The position numbers and the translations under genes are program-made. This document shows positions 50,331 to 59,917 of a DNA stretch of 64,000 nt, piece after piece. The notes below the pieces were generated by a model, which was given only the letters and a program-made list of their open reading frames with translations, had not been told where the DNA came from and ran no database searches. The DNA is from Chersky-840 sp035604715 (GTDB lineage: Bacteria; Actinomycetota; Acidimicrobiia; Acidimicrobiales; UBA8190): positions 434,001 to 498,000 of the forward strand of contig CAVSWP010000011.1 of the NCBI GenBank assembly GCA_963731665.1, given 5' to 3'. Within the stretch, counting starts at the first letter, position 1. The number at the start of each line of letters is the position of its first letter.

Positions 50331-51851
50331 TCAGTGCCGGAAGTGGCGCTCGCCGGTGAGCACCATGGCGATGCCGTGCTCGTCGGCGGCGGCCACCATC
50401 TCACCGTCGCGCACCGATCCGCCGGGCTGGACGACGGCCGCCACCCCGGCCACGGCGAGGACGTCGAGCCCGTCGCGGAAGGGGAAGAAGGCGTCGCTGG
50501 CCGCCGCCGCCCCGCGGGCACGATCGCCGGCCTTGCCCACGGCGATGTGGGCCGCTTCCACCCGGCTCTGCTGACCGGCTCCGACACCGAGGGCCTGGCC
50601 GTCAACGGCGACCACGATGGCGTTCGACGAGGTCCGGGCGCACACCCGCCACGCCAGCTCGAGGTCGCGCCATTGGTCGTCGGTGGGAGCCATCTTGGTG
50701 GGCACCTGCCAGTCCGAGCGCCTTGTGGCCAGGTGGTCGGCGTCCTGGACCAGGAAACCGGCCCCGAGGCTGCGCAGCTCGATGGCGGCCGACGTGTGCG
50801 GGGGAGCCTCGAGCAGGCGCGTCGCCTTGCGCCTGGCCCTGAGGGCCTCCAGGGCGGCGGGGTCGAAGGAGGGCGCCACGATGACGTCCGCCTGGGGCCC
50901 CTCGGCCACGGCCTGGGCGACCTCCAGCGTGCACGGGCCACCCAGGGCGACGACGCCCCCGAAGGCGGAGACGGGGTCGCACTCCAGTGCCCGCCGGTAC
51001 GCAGCCGCCAGCGAGGAGGCCAGCGCCGCCCCGCAGGGGTTGGCGTGCTTGATGATGGCCACCGCCAGATCGCGACCGACGCCGAGCTCGGCCACCAGTC
51101 GCCAGGCGGCGTCGGCGTCGAACAGGTTGAGGTACGACAGCGCCGAGCCGCCGTGCTGGACAGCGCCGTCCCACCACGTCGGGCTGCTCCGGTCGCGATA
51201 GCGCGCCCCACGCTGGTGGGGGTTCTCGCCGTAGCGGAGCTCCTCGGCGCGTTCGAGCGCGAGGTGCATCGTGGGCGGGAAGGCCTGGGGATCTCCACCG
51301 GCGCCACCGGCGTCGAACCACTGCACGATGGCGGCGTCGTAGGCGGCGCAGTGCGCGAAGGCGGCACGCGCCAGGCGGCGACGGGTGTCGGGCGACAGCG
51401 ACCCGGCGGAGCGAAGCTCCTCGAGGACCACCGGGTAGTCGGCGGGATCGACGACCACACCCACATGGGCGTGGTTCTTGGCGGCGGCGCGCACCATGGT
51501 GGGCCCGCCGACGTCGATCAACTCGATGGAGGGGTCCGAGGAGAACGGGTACAGGTTGCACACCACCAGGTCTATGGGCGCGATGTTCTGCGCTTCGAGG
51601 TCGGCCGCGTGCGAGGGGTTGGAGCGGTCGGCCAGGATGCCGCCGTGCACCTTGGGATGAAGCGTCTTGACCCGGCCCCCGAGCATCTCGGGGGCGCCGG
51701 TCACTTCGGCCACCTCCACTGCGGCGATGCCGGCCTCGGCCAGGGCGGCCGCCGTTTTCCCACTGGCGAGGATCTCCCAACCGAGCTCGGTGAGGCCCCC
51801 GGCCAGGTCGACGAGGCCCGTCTTGTCGTACACCGACACGAGCGCCCTCAT
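50331..51851 (-). CDS. purH: Bifunctional AICAR formyltransferase / IMP cyclohydrolase
   Basis: A 506-residue enzyme. The N-terminal MGS-like cyclohydrolase domain (RALVSVYDKTGLVDLAGGL, PEMLGGRVKTLHPKVHGGIL) covers about 200 residues. The AICAR transformylase domain has YGENPHQRGARYRD and the IKHANPCGAAL motif, with catalytic Lys and His. It catalyses the last two steps of IMP synthesis. Its ATG overlaps the purN stop by 4 bases, and folD follows after 10 bp. PurN and PurH both use 10-formyl-THF. Confidence 0.96.
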   Translation of the reverse strand: MRALVSVYDKTGLVDLAGGLTELGWEILASGKTAAALAEAGIAAVEVAEVTGAPEMLGGRVKTLHPKVHGGILADRSNPSHAADLEAQNIAPIDLVVCNLYPFSSDPSIELIDVGGPTMVRAAAKNHAHVGVVVDPADYPVVLEELRSAGSLSPDTRRRLARAAFAHCAAYDAAIVQWFDAGGAGGDPQAFPPTMHLALERAEELRYGENPHQRGARYRDRSSPTWWDGAVQHGGSALSYLNLFDADAAWRLVAELGVGRDLAVAIIKHANPCGAALASSLAAAYRRALECDPVSAFGGVVALGGPCTLEVAQAVAEGPQADVIVAPSFDPAALEALRARRKATRLLEAPPHTSAAIELRSLGAGFLVQDADHLATRRSDWQVPTKMAPTDDQWRDLELAWRVCARTSSNAIVVAVDGQALGVGAGQQSRVEAAHIAVGKAGDRARGAAAASDAFFPFRDGLDVLAVAGVAAVVQPGGSVRDGEMVAAADEHGIAMVLTGERHFRH

Positions 51852-52468
51852 CGGCGCGCCCGTGTGTCCGCCCGGCCGGGCCCGCTGGCCTGGCCCTCCA
51901 GGGTGTCGATCATGGCCTTCACGGTGGCCGGATACAGCCGGCGTTCGACCTGCTTGATGCGTTCGTGGAGTGTCTCCACGGTGTCACCGACGAGCACGGG
52001 CACCTCTTCCTGGGCGAGCACGGGACCGGCGTCGGTCTCGAGGGTGGCGAGGTGGACGGTACAGCCCGTGACGGTGACCCCGGCGGCGAGGGCCTCCTCC
52101 ACGGCGTGCCACCCCGGGAATGCGGGCAGCAGGGCGGGATGGGTGTTGAGGATCCGTCCCGGGAAGGCGTCGAAGAGGGGTTGGGCGAGCACCGTGCCGA
52201 AGCCGGCCATGGCCACCAGGTCGACATCGTGGGCCCCGAGCACCTCGGTCACCCGGCGGGTGAAGCCGGCCCGGTCGAAGCTCCCGCCGAATCCCCCGAA
52301 GCTCAGACGGTCGACGAGCTCGGCGGGGACATGGGCGGCCGCCGCGATCGCCACGGCGCCGCAGGGTCGGTCGGCGAGCACGAGCGCGACGGGGACCTCC
52401 TCGGCGAGCATGGCGTCGAGGATGCTCCCCGTACCCGACACGAGCACCGCCACGCGCACGTGGGCCAC
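51848..52468 (-). CDS. purN: Phosphoribosylglycinamide formyltransferase
   Basis: A 206-residue enzyme: RVAVLVSGTGSILDAMLAEE (phosphate site), VALVLADRPCGAVA, MAGFGTVLAQPLFDAFPGRI, the catalytic Asn and His in LNTHPALLPAFPG, and Asp in ETDAGPVLAQEEVPV. It formylates GAR in purine synthesis. It is coupled by ATGA to purH. SucD ends 33 bp upstream of its start, in the same direction. Confidence 0.93.
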   Translation of the reverse strand: MAHVRVAVLVSGTGSILDAMLAEEVPVALVLADRPCGAVAIAAAAHVPAELVDRLSFGGFGGSFDRAGFTRRVTEVLGAHDVDLVAMAGFGTVLAQPLFDAFPGRILNTHPALLPAFPGWHAVEEALAAGVTVTGCTVHLATLETDAGPVLAQEEVPVLVGDTVETLHERIKQVERRLYPATVKAMIDTLEGQASGPGRADTRARR

Positions 52469-52500
52469 GCTACCAGTGGCCTGACTCGGCCCCGCCGGGC

Positions 52501-53388
52501 TCAGTCGAGGGCCTTGACGATCTCCACCATGCGCTCGCCGGCCTCGGTGGGGTTGAGCGCCACGGTGGCACCGGCGTCGGCGAGGGCCGCCATCTTGGCC
52601 TGGGCGGTGCCCTGGGATCCCGAGATGATGGCCCCGGCGTGGCCCATCTTGCGGCCCGGCGGGGCGGTCACCCCGGCGATGTAGCAGACCACGGGCTTGG
52701 ACATGTTGTCCTTGATGAACTGCGCGGCTTCCTCCTCGGCCGAACCGCCGATCTCCCCGATCATCATCACGGCGCGGGTGTCGGGGTCGTCCTCGAAGGC
52801 CGCCAGGCAGTCGATGAAGCTCGTCCCTGGCACGGGGTCGCCGCCGATGCCGACGCAGGTGGTCTGTCCGACCTTCTGCTGCGAAAGCTCGTGCAGGGCC
52901 TGGTAGGTCAGCGTCCCCGAGCGGCTCACGATGCCCACTGGTCCACCGGGGAGGGCGATGTCACCCGAGGTGATGCCGATGTTGCACTTGCCCGGCGAGA
53001 TGATGCCGGGACAGTTGGGACCCAGCAGCCGCACCCCGGGGTGCTCACGCCGCAGGATGTTGAAGAACAGCGCCTCGTCCTGGGCGGGGATGCCCTCGGT
53101 GATGCACACGATGAAGCTGACGCCGGCCCCCGCCGCCTCCAGGATGGCCGCCGGGGCGGCCTTGGGTGGGACGACCACGAACGACGCGTCGGCTCCCGTG
53201 GCCCTCACGGCGTCACCGACGCTGTCGTAGATGGGCACGCCGTCCACCTCGGTGCCACCTTTGCCCGGCGTGACCCCCGCCACAACGTGGGTGCCGTAGT
53301 CGCGGTTGCGCAGGCCGTGGAACCGGCCCTGGCTGCCGGTGAGGCCCTGCACCACCACCTTGGTGTTCTCGTCGACGAAGATGCTCAC
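52501..53388 (-). CDS. sucD: Succinyl-CoA synthetase alpha subunit
   Basis: A 295-residue protein: VVVQGLTGSQGRFHGLRNRD (CoA site), GPNCPGIISPGKCNIG, GIVSRSGTLTYQALHEL, and IGEIGGSAEEEAAQFI. The His that is phosphorylated during catalysis is in RKMGHAGAIISG. Together with SucC it makes ATP or GTP from succinyl-CoA in the TCA cycle. It overlaps the sucC stop by 4 bases. Confidence 0.96.
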   Translation of the reverse strand: MSIFVDENTKVVVQGLTGSQGRFHGLRNRDYGTHVVAGVTPGKGGTEVDGVPIYDSVGDAVRATGADASFVVVPPKAAPAAILEAAGAGVSFIVCITEGIPAQDEALFFNILRREHPGVRLLGPNCPGIISPGKCNIGITSGDIALPGGPVGIVSRSGTLTYQALHELSQQKVGQTTCVGIGGDPVPGTSFIDCLAAFEDDPDTRAVMMIGEIGGSAEEEAAQFIKDNMSKPVVCYIAGVTAPPGRKMGHAGAIISGSQGTAQAKMAALADAGATVALNPTEAGERMVEIVKALD

Positions 53389-54533
53389 CTGTCTCCTCCC
53401 GCCAGCTCCACGGCGCGCCGCGCGGCGCCGAGCATCGTCTCGTCGACGACCAGTCGATCCGACAGGTGCGCGGCGAGGATCTCATGGCCCGCCTCGGCGT
53501 TGGTGCCGTCGAGTCGCAGCACGATCGGCGAGCGCAGGTCGACGCGCCCGATGGCCTCGACGATGCCGTTGGCCACCTCGTCGCAGCGGGTAATGCCGCC
53601 GAAGATGTTCACGAAGATCGACCGTACCGCCGGGTCGGTGTTGATCACCTCGAGTGCCGCCGCCATGACATCGGCGTTGGCACCACCCCCGATGTCGAGG
53701 AAGTTCGCGGCGCTGCCCCCGACCTGGGTCACCACGTCGAGGGTGCTCATGGCCAGCCCGGCACCGTTGGCGATGATGCCCACCGAGCCCGAGAGCCCGA
53801 TGTAATTGAGCCCCTTCTCCTTGGCCAGCAGTTCCCGTTCGTCGAAGGTCTCGCTCCCCGCGAACTGCTCCCACTCGGGATGGCGGAAGGCGGCGTTGTC
53901 GTCCAGTGTGACCTTGGCGTCGAGCGCGTGGACGCGCCCGTCGGTCGTGAGGATCAGGGGGTTGATCTCGGCCAGGTCGCAGTCGCCCTCGGTGTAGCAG
54001 CGGTACAGGGCGACCAGGAGCTCGGCGGCCTGCGCCCGGGCCTCGGGGTCCAACCCCGCCTCCTCCACCAGTATTGCGGAGCGGTCCACCGAGAGGCCGT
54101 CGACCGGGTCGACGTGCAGCCGGGCGATGGCCCCGGGATCGGTGGCGGCGACCTCCTCGATCTCGACGCCCCCTTGGGCCGACACCATGGCGAGATGGAG
54201 CTTGGCGGAGCGGTCGAGGGTGAAGCTGGCGTAGTACTCACGGGCGATGTCCGACGCATGCTCGACCCACAACCGGTGCACGACGTGGCCGCGGATGTCC
54301 ATGCCCAAGATGGCCGAGGCGTGGGCCCGCACCTCCTCGGCGTCCTTGGCCAGCTTGATGCCCCCCGCCTTGCCGCGACCGCCCACCTTCACCTGGGCCT
54401 TCACCACGACGGGATAGCCGGCGAGATCCGCCTGGGTCACCGCCTCGTCCACCGTGTCGGCGGCACCTCCCGGCGACGTGGGGATGCCGTAACGGGCGAA
54501 GTACTGCTTGCCCTGGTACTCGTAGAGATCCAC
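53385..54533 (-). CDS. sucC: Succinyl-CoA synthetase beta subunit
   Basis: A 382-residue ATP-grasp protein: MDLYEYQGKQYFARYGIPTS, VVKAQVKVGGRGKAGGIKLA, EINPLILTTDGRVHALDAKV (metal ligands), VGIIANGAGLAMSTLDVV, NFLDIGGGANADVMAAALEV and NIFGGITRCDEVANGIVEA. Subunit order sucC-sucD is the common one. The B12-binding mutase domain lies 71 bp upstream of its start, which suggests that methylmalonyl-CoA feeds succinyl-CoA into this enzyme. Confidence 0.96.
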   Translation of the reverse strand: MDLYEYQGKQYFARYGIPTSPGGAADTVDEAVTQADLAGYPVVVKAQVKVGGRGKAGGIKLAKDAEEVRAHASAILGMDIRGHVVHRLWVEHASDIAREYYASFTLDRSAKLHLAMVSAQGGVEIEEVAATDPGAIARLHVDPVDGLSVDRSAILVEEAGLDPEARAQAAELLVALYRCYTEGDCDLAEINPLILTTDGRVHALDAKVTLDDNAAFRHPEWEQFAGSETFDERELLAKEKGLNYIGLSGSVGIIANGAGLAMSTLDVVTQVGGSAANFLDIGGGANADVMAAALEVINTDPAVRSIFVNIFGGITRCDEVANGIVEAIGRVDLRSPIVLRLDGTNAEAGHEILAAHLSDRLVVDETMLGAARRAVELAGGDR

Positions 54534-54604
54534 CGGTGCTCCTGCTCCTCTCCGCCGCCACTATGGCTGGCGCCCGTCCGCTGCGTCATTTCGTGGTGGG
54601 TGGC

Positions 54605-55024
54605 TCAGCTCCCGGCGGTGGCCTCCTCACGCCGGTCGAGGGCGTCGGCCAGCCAGTGCACCATGGTGTCGAGCGACGCGCCGGGGGTGAACACCTCGGC
54701 CACCCCCAGTTCCTTGAGCGCCGGGATGTCGCCCTCGGGGATGATCCCTCCCACGAGCACGAGCACGTCGTCGAGGCCCTGGCTCCGAAGCCCGTCGATG
54801 ACACGGGGAACGAGGGTGAGGTGCGCGCCCGACAGCAGCGACAGCCCCACCGCGTCGGCGTCCTCCTGGACCACGGCCTGCACCACCTGCTCGGGGGTCT
54901 GGTGCAGCCCGGTGTAGATCACCTCGAACCCGGCGTCGCGCAGGGCGCGGGCAATGACCTTCGCACCTCGGTCGTGGCCGTCGAGCCCTGGCTTGGCCAC
55001 CACGACTCGGTAAGGACGCTTCAT
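54605..55024 (-). CDS. Cobalamin-binding domain protein (methylmalonyl-CoA mutase C-terminal subunit type)
   Basis: A 139-residue protein from the ATG at 55024 (MKRPYRVVVAKPGLDGHDRG). The B12-binding D-x-H-x-x-G motif is LDGHDRG; SLLSGAHLTLVPRVIDGL contains the S-x-L segment and VLVGGIIPEGDIPAL the G-G loop. It corresponds to the separate small chain of mutases whose large chain lies elsewhere. The catalytic subunit is not in the window. The link to succinyl-CoA synthetase next door fits a propionate/methylmalonyl-CoA route. The upstream frame to 55057 adds 11 unlikely residues. Confidence 0.9.
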   Translation of the reverse strand: MKRPYRVVVAKPGLDGHDRGAKVIARALRDAGFEVIYTGLHQTPEQVVQAVVQEDADAVGLSLLSGAHLTLVPRVIDGLRSQGLDDVLVLVGGIIPEGDIPALKELGVAEVFTPGASLDTMVHWLADALDRREEATAGS

Positions 55025-55137
55025 CGGGCACCGAGTGTAGGCACCTGGGCGTGACACGGCTCAGACGGCTTTCTCATAGGCACAGTTCTGTGAAGGTCGC
55101 CTGGTAGCTCCGGTCCGGCCCCGCAGCGCCTCCGCCC

Positions 55138-55938
55138 TCAGGTCACCGGGCCACGCCGGGCGCTGATGTTGAGGCGCACGTAGTCGATGACGGGCTCGGG
55201 CATGGCGACCGCCACCTCCCCGAGGAACTGGGCCTTGCGCTGCGCCGACATCCCGGCCACGTGGGTGCGCAGGCACACCGTCTCGAGATAGGTCTCGAGC
55301 GCCTCACCCTCGGCCAGGCGTGTGGGCTCGGGGTGGGTCCATACCTCGACGTCCTCGAACCCGGCCCGCTCGAGCCGGGCGCGGGTGTCCTCGGGCGTGG
55401 CATAGAGCCACGCCCCCTGGCGTGTCGTGCCCGTCGACCGGACGGCCTCGAGGAGCTTGGCGATGTTGCCGGCGGCGCCGCACTGGGCCTCGAGCACGGC
55501 CCCGGGGCCCATGACGGCGGCGAGGTTGGCAAAGAGCCGGTCGTGGTCGAGCACCCAGTGGAAGGTGGCCGTAGACAGCACGGCGTCGACGGGCGCATCG
55601 GCACCGAGGACGACCGGGGACAGCTCGAGGAGATCGGACTCCACGAAACTCACCCTCCCCGAGAAGCGCGCCAGGCGCCGCTTGGCCTCGGCCACCATCG
55701 AGGGCGCGGCGTCGAGGGCGACGACGCGGCCCGTCGGCAGGCGCTCGAGCACCATCTCGGTGACGCGACCGCTGCCGCACCCCGCGTCCAGCACGGTCTC
55801 GTCCCCGCGCAGGTCCAGCCGGGCGAGCACGTCCGCCCCCCAGCGCGTCATGGGATCGGAGATGCGGTCGTAGGTCGCCGCGTCCCAGTCGCGCCCGGCC
55901 TCCTCGGGGTGGCCGGCTCCCGTGCCGGGCGCCGTCAC
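55138..55938 (-). CDS. SAM-dependent methyltransferase (trans-aconitate methyltransferase-like)
   Basis: A 266-residue class I methyltransferase: WDAATYDRISDPMTRWGADV, motif I TVLDAGCGSGRVTEMVLERL, LDAAPSMVAEAKRRL, and VDAVLSTATFHWVLDHDRLF. It resembles the Tam/BioC group that acts on small acids; substrate unknown. The GTG at 55936-55938 overlaps the pcrA stop in a GTGA arrangement, so it is translated after the helicase. The longer frame to 56412 is antisense-like noise within pcrA. Confidence 0.87.
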   Translation of the reverse strand: MTAPGTGAGHPEEAGRDWDAATYDRISDPMTRWGADVLARLDLRGDETVLDAGCGSGRVTEMVLERLPTGRVVALDAAPSMVAEAKRRLARFSGRVSFVESDLLELSPVVLGADAPVDAVLSTATFHWVLDHDRLFANLAAVMGPGAVLEAQCGAAGNIAKLLEAVRSTGTTRQGAWLYATPEDTRARLERAGFEDVEVWTHPEPTRLAEGEALETYLETVCLRTHVAGMSAQRKAQFLGEVAVAMPEPVIDYVRLNISARRGPVT

Positions 55939-58340
55939 GACCGGGAGCTGGTGCCGTTGCGCCCCTCCGCCATCTTGGGTAGCCGGCTCTTGCGCCCCGA
56001 GGCGCGCCCCGACGAGGACGGCGCCGGTCGCCGGGTCGGGGTTTCGGACCGAGCGGTGGTCTCGTGCCCGGTGTCGCCCCAGGGGTCGGGGTCGTGGAAG
56101 TCCTGGGCCCATTCGTCGCCGTCGGGATGGGCCTGCGCCGTCTCTCCCACCGCGCCGGTCGGTTCGTCGACACCTTCCCAGTCCTCGCCGGCGGTGCCCG
56201 GCCGGCGTCCGACGTGCCGCGCCGACCACGACGGCGCCCGCAGCGGGTCGGGGCGCCTGGTCCACGACGCCCCGACGTCGCGCACCAGGTCGGCGGGGAG
56301 CTCGGACAGGAACCGGCTGGGGATGGCGTGGCTCGTCGAGCCCCACAGCGTCCGGCTCCAGGCGTGGGTCAGGTACAGCTGGCGCTGGGCGCGGGTGATG
56401 CCGACGTAGCACAGCCGACGCTCCTCCTCGAGCTGCAGGGGGTCCTCGAGGGCGCGCAGGTGCGGGAACACCCCGTCTTCCAGGCCCACGAGGAACACGG
56501 CGGGGAACTCCAGGCCCTTGGCGGTGTGCAGGGTCATGAGCGACACCCGGTGCTCGACGGCGTCGAGCTCGTCGGTGTCCGAGACCAGGGCCACCGACTC
56601 CAGGAACTCGTCGAGGCTGTCGTACTCACCGGCGGCCCCGGCCAGCTCGGCGATGTTCTCCATACGGCCGTGGGCCTCGAGCGTGTCCTCGGCCTCGAGC
56701 GCGGCGCGGTACCCGGTGCGCTCGGCCACGGTCTCGATGATGGCGCCCGGGCCCGCACCGCGCTCGGTCATGTCGCGCAACTCGTCGAGCAGGGCCCGCA
56801 ACTCGGCCGCCCCCTTGGCGGCCTTGCCGGTCACCCCGGCCTCGGCCGCGTGCCCCAGGGCGTCGACGAACGAGAGCTGGTGGGCGCGGGCGAAGGTGGC
56901 CAGGCGGTCGACCGAGGCGTCGCCCACGCCGCGGCGCGGCACGTTCACGATGCGCCGGGCCGACACCTCGTCGGACGGGTTGCCGAGCAGGCGCACGTAG
57001 GCGAGCAGGTCCTTCACCTCACGCCGGTCGTAGAACCGGGTGCCCCCCACGACCTTGTAGGAGATGGCCGCCCGCACGAGCTCTTCCTCCAGCGCCCGAC
57101 TCTGGGCGTTGGTGCGGTAGAACACGGCCACGTCGCCGTAGTCGATGCCCTCGAACTCCCGCAGGCGGCCGATCTCGGTCGCCACCCACGCCGCCTCGTC
57201 GTACTCGTCCTCGGCCCGGTAGCGGACGATGGGGCCGCCGGCGGCCCCTTCGGTCCACAGCTCCTTGGGCACCCGGGTGACGTTGTTGGCGATGATGGCA
57301 TTGGCGGCGTCGAGGATCGTCTTGGTCGACCGGTAGTTCTGCTCGAGAGGGATGACGGTGGCGTCGGGGAAGGCCTCTTCGAACTCCACGATGTTGCGGA
57401 TGTCCGCGCCGCGCCATCCAAAGATCGACTGGTCGCTGTCCCCGACCACGCACACGTTGTGGTGCTCGGCCGCCAACATGAGCACGATCTCGTTCTGGGC
57501 CCGGTTGGTGTCCTGGAACTCGTCGACGAGCACGTGCTTGAAGCGCACCCGGTAGCTGTCGAGGACGTCGGGGGCGCGTTGGAAGAGCCGGACGGTGAGC
57601 AGGAGGAGGTCGTCGAAGTCCATGGCCGAGGCGGCCAGCAGCCGCTGCTCGTACTCCCGGTAGACATCGCCGATGCGCCGTTCGAAGACCGAGCTGGCAT
57701 CGGCGGCGTAGGCATCGGCGCCGACGAGCTCCGCCTTGGCGGCCGAGATGGCCCCTTGCACCGACCGGGCCGGCAGTTTCTTGGCGTCGATGTTCAGGTC
57801 ACGCAGGACGTGCTCGACGAGGCGGCGCGAGTCCGTGTCGTCGTAGATGGTGAACGACTTCCGGTACCCGAGCCGATCGGCGTGGGCGCGCAACATGCGG
57901 ACGCAGGCGGCGTGGAACGTCGACACCCACATGCGCTGGGCCACGGGCCCGATCAGGCCCACCAGGCGTTGGCGCATCTCGTCGGCGGCCTTGTTGGTGA
58001 AGGTGATGGCGAGGATCTCCCACGGCGTGGCGTCGCCCGACGCGATCAGGTGCGCCACCCGGTGGGTGAGCACCCGCGTCTTGCCCGACCCCGCCCCCGC
58101 CACCACCAGCAGGGGGCTGCCGCGATGGACCACGGCCCGGCGCTGGGGCTCGTTGAGGCCTTCGAGGAGGGAGTCCGGGGTGGGCAGGGCGTCGGCCCAG
58201 CTCGCCCGGCGCGCCGGGGAGGCGGGTGCAGGTGCGTCGGACGACGGAGGGGCGCCCAGGCCCTCGAATTCGTCGACACCGTCGAAAGAGCCGAGCCCGC
58301 CGAGCCGGGGCAGAGGAGCGCCAGGCACGCTCACTCCCAT
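55935..58340 (-). CDS. pcrA: UvrD/PcrA-type superfamily 1A DNA helicase
   Basis: An 801-residue 3'-5' helicase: Q-motif and Walker A LNEPQRRAVVHRGSPLLVVA and AGAGSGKTRVLTHRVAHL, motif II VLVDEFQDTNRAQNEIVLML, motif III GDSDQSIFGWRGADIRNIVE, motif IV EQNYRSTKTILDAANAI, motif V VSLMTLHTAKGLEFPAVFLV and motif VI YVGITRAQRQLYLTHAW. The first 65 and last 110 residues are Pro/Ser/Arg-rich and probably disordered. It works in nucleotide-excision and recombination repair. Its start overlaps the guaA stop by 10 bases. Confidence 0.95.
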   Translation of the reverse strand: MGVSVPGAPLPRLGGLGSFDGVDEFEGLGAPPSSDAPAPASPARRASWADALPTPDSLLEGLNEPQRRAVVHRGSPLLVVAGAGSGKTRVLTHRVAHLIASGDATPWEILAITFTNKAADEMRQRLVGLIGPVAQRMWVSTFHAACVRMLRAHADRLGYRKSFTIYDDTDSRRLVEHVLRDLNIDAKKLPARSVQGAISAAKAELVGADAYAADASSVFERRIGDVYREYEQRLLAASAMDFDDLLLLTVRLFQRAPDVLDSYRVRFKHVLVDEFQDTNRAQNEIVLMLAAEHHNVCVVGDSDQSIFGWRGADIRNIVEFEEAFPDATVIPLEQNYRSTKTILDAANAIIANNVTRVPKELWTEGAAGGPIVRYRAEDEYDEAAWVATEIGRLREFEGIDYGDVAVFYRTNAQSRALEEELVRAAISYKVVGGTRFYDRREVKDLLAYVRLLGNPSDEVSARRIVNVPRRGVGDASVDRLATFARAHQLSFVDALGHAAEAGVTGKAAKGAAELRALLDELRDMTERGAGPGAIIETVAERTGYRAALEAEDTLEAHGRMENIAELAGAAGEYDSLDEFLESVALVSDTDELDAVEHRVSLMTLHTAKGLEFPAVFLVGLEDGVFPHLRALEDPLQLEEERRLCYVGITRAQRQLYLTHAWSRTLWGSTSHAIPSRFLSELPADLVRDVGASWTRRPDPLRAPSWSARHVGRRPGTAGEDWEGVDEPTGAVGETAQAHPDGDEWAQDFHDPDPWGDTGHETTARSETPTRRPAPSSSGRASGRKSRLPKMAEGRNGTSSRS

Positions 58341-59875
58341 TCAATGGTGCCGGGCGGTTTCGAGGTGATGTCGAGGGCCACCCGGTTGACGCCGTCCACC
58401 TCGTTGATGATGCGAGACGACAGGCGTTCGAGCAGGTCGTTCGGCAGCCGTGCCCAGTCGGCCGTCATGGCGTCGTCGGAGGTAACGGCGCGGATGACCA
58501 CCGGATAGGCGTAGGTGCGCTCGTCACCCATGACCCCCACGGTGCGCACCGCGGGGAGCACGGCGAAGCTCTGCCACAGCTGGCGGTAGAGCCCGGCCCG
58601 GCGGACCTCCTCGATGACGATGGCATCGGCGGCGCGCAGGATCTCGGCGCGCTCGGGTGTGACCTCGCCGATGATGCGCACCGCCAGGCCCGGCCCTGGG
58701 AACGGCTGGCGCCACACGATCTCCTCGGGTAGGCCCAGCTCCTCGCCCACGGCCCGCACCTCGTCCTTGAACAGCAGGCGCAGGGGCTCCACCAGCGCGA
58801 ACGCCATATCCTGGGGAAGCCCTCCCACGTTGTGGTGCGACTTGATGATGGCCGCGTCGCGGGTGCCCGACTCGATGATGTCGGGGTACAAGGTGCCCTG
58901 GACGAGGAAGCCGGCGTCCTCCACGTCGGTGGCCACCTCTTCGAATATGCGGATGAAGGTCTCACCGATGGCCTTGCGCTTGGCCTCGGGGTCGGTGACG
59001 CCCTCCAGGACGCCGAAGAACCGGTCGGCCGCTTTGACGTGCACCAGGTCCATGTGGAACTGGCGGCGGAACGTCTCTTCCACCTGCTCGGCCTCACCGC
59101 TGCGCATGAGCCCGGTGTCGACGAACACGCAGGTGAGCTGGTCTCCGATAGCCCGGTGCACGAGGGCGGCGGCCACCGCCGAGTCGACGCCGCCCGACAG
59201 GGCGCACAGCACCCGGGCGTCGCCCACCTGGGCCCGCACGGCCTGCAGGGCCGACTCGATGATGTTGGTGTGGGTCCACAGCGGGCGCGCTCCGCACACG
59301 TCGAACAGGAAGCGCTCGAGCAGCTCCTGGCCGCGCTCGGTGTGGACCACCTCGGGATGGAACTGCACCCCGTAGATCCGCCGTTCGGCGTCGCTCAGCA
59401 CGGCCACGGGTGCCTCGGGCGTCGAGGCGTTGGCCACGAAGCCGGGGGGCACCTCCGTGATGGAGTCGGCGTGGCTCATCCACACGTCGGCCGGGCCCTG
59501 CGGCGGCCAGTCGGCGAACAAGGGGGAGTTGGCGGTGCGAGTCAGCACGGTGCGCCCGTACTCCCCTCGCCCGGTGCGCGCCACCACGCCGCCGAGTTGT
59601 TGGGTGAGCAGCTGGGCCCCGTAGCAGATGCCGAGAACGGGCACCCCGGCCTCGTAGACCGCCGGGTCGATCGCCGGCGCCCAGTCGGCGTACACCGACT
59701 TGGGGCCCCCGGAGAAGATGATGCCCTTCGGTCGACGCGCCAGCAGGTCGGCGACCGGGGTGTCGAAGCGAACGATCTCCGAGTAGACGCGCGCCTCGCG
59801 TACCCGGCGGGCGATCAGCTGGGCGTACTGGGCGCCGAAGTCGACGACGAGAACGGTGTCCGGGGCGTCAGTCAC
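58331..59875 (-). CDS. guaA: GMP synthase (glutamine-hydrolysing)
   Basis: A 514-residue enzyme. N-terminal amidotransferase: VLVVDFGAQYAQLIARRVRE, nucleophile Cys in GICYGAQLL, and His/Glu in GVQFHPEVVHT. ATP-pyrophosphatase: LSGGVDSAVAAALVHRA. C-terminal dimerisation domain with RTVGVMGDERTYAYPVVIRA and the end DITSKPPGTIEWE. It turns XMP into GMP. Together with guaB3 42 bp upstream and purH/purN downstream, it completes guanine-nucleotide synthesis except for true guaB. Confidence 0.97.
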   Translation of the reverse strand: MTDAPDTVLVVDFGAQYAQLIARRVREARVYSEIVRFDTPVADLLARRPKGIIFSGGPKSVYADWAPAIDPAVYEAGVPVLGICYGAQLLTQQLGGVVARTGRGEYGRTVLTRTANSPLFADWPPQGPADVWMSHADSITEVPPGFVANASTPEAPVAVLSDAERRIYGVQFHPEVVHTERGQELLERFLFDVCGARPLWTHTNIIESALQAVRAQVGDARVLCALSGGVDSAVAAALVHRAIGDQLTCVFVDTGLMRSGEAEQVEETFRRQFHMDLVHVKAADRFFGVLEGVTDPEAKRKAIGETFIRIFEEVATDVEDAGFLVQGTLYPDIIESGTRDAAIIKSHHNVGGLPQDMAFALVEPLRLLFKDEVRAVGEELGLPEEIVWRQPFPGPGLAVRIIGEVTPERAEILRAADAIVIEEVRRAGLYRQLWQSFAVLPAVRTVGVMGDERTYAYPVVIRAVTSDDAMTADWARLPNDLLERLSSRIINEVDGVNRVALDITSKPPGTIEWE

Positions 59876-59917
59876 GGCGGTGGTGGGTGTCGGGCGTCGA
59901 ACGGGGACGGGGTGCGC

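Noticed and set aside
49466..51466. A single 666-residue frame joining folD to upstream sequence
   Set aside because: Only the last 284 residues are FolD. The rest is purH read out of frame; the real purH frame is intact on the same strand.
56064..58508. 814-codon plus-strand frame
   Set aside because: Antisense to pcrA, with repetitive Gly/Val/Asp/His composition and no family features.
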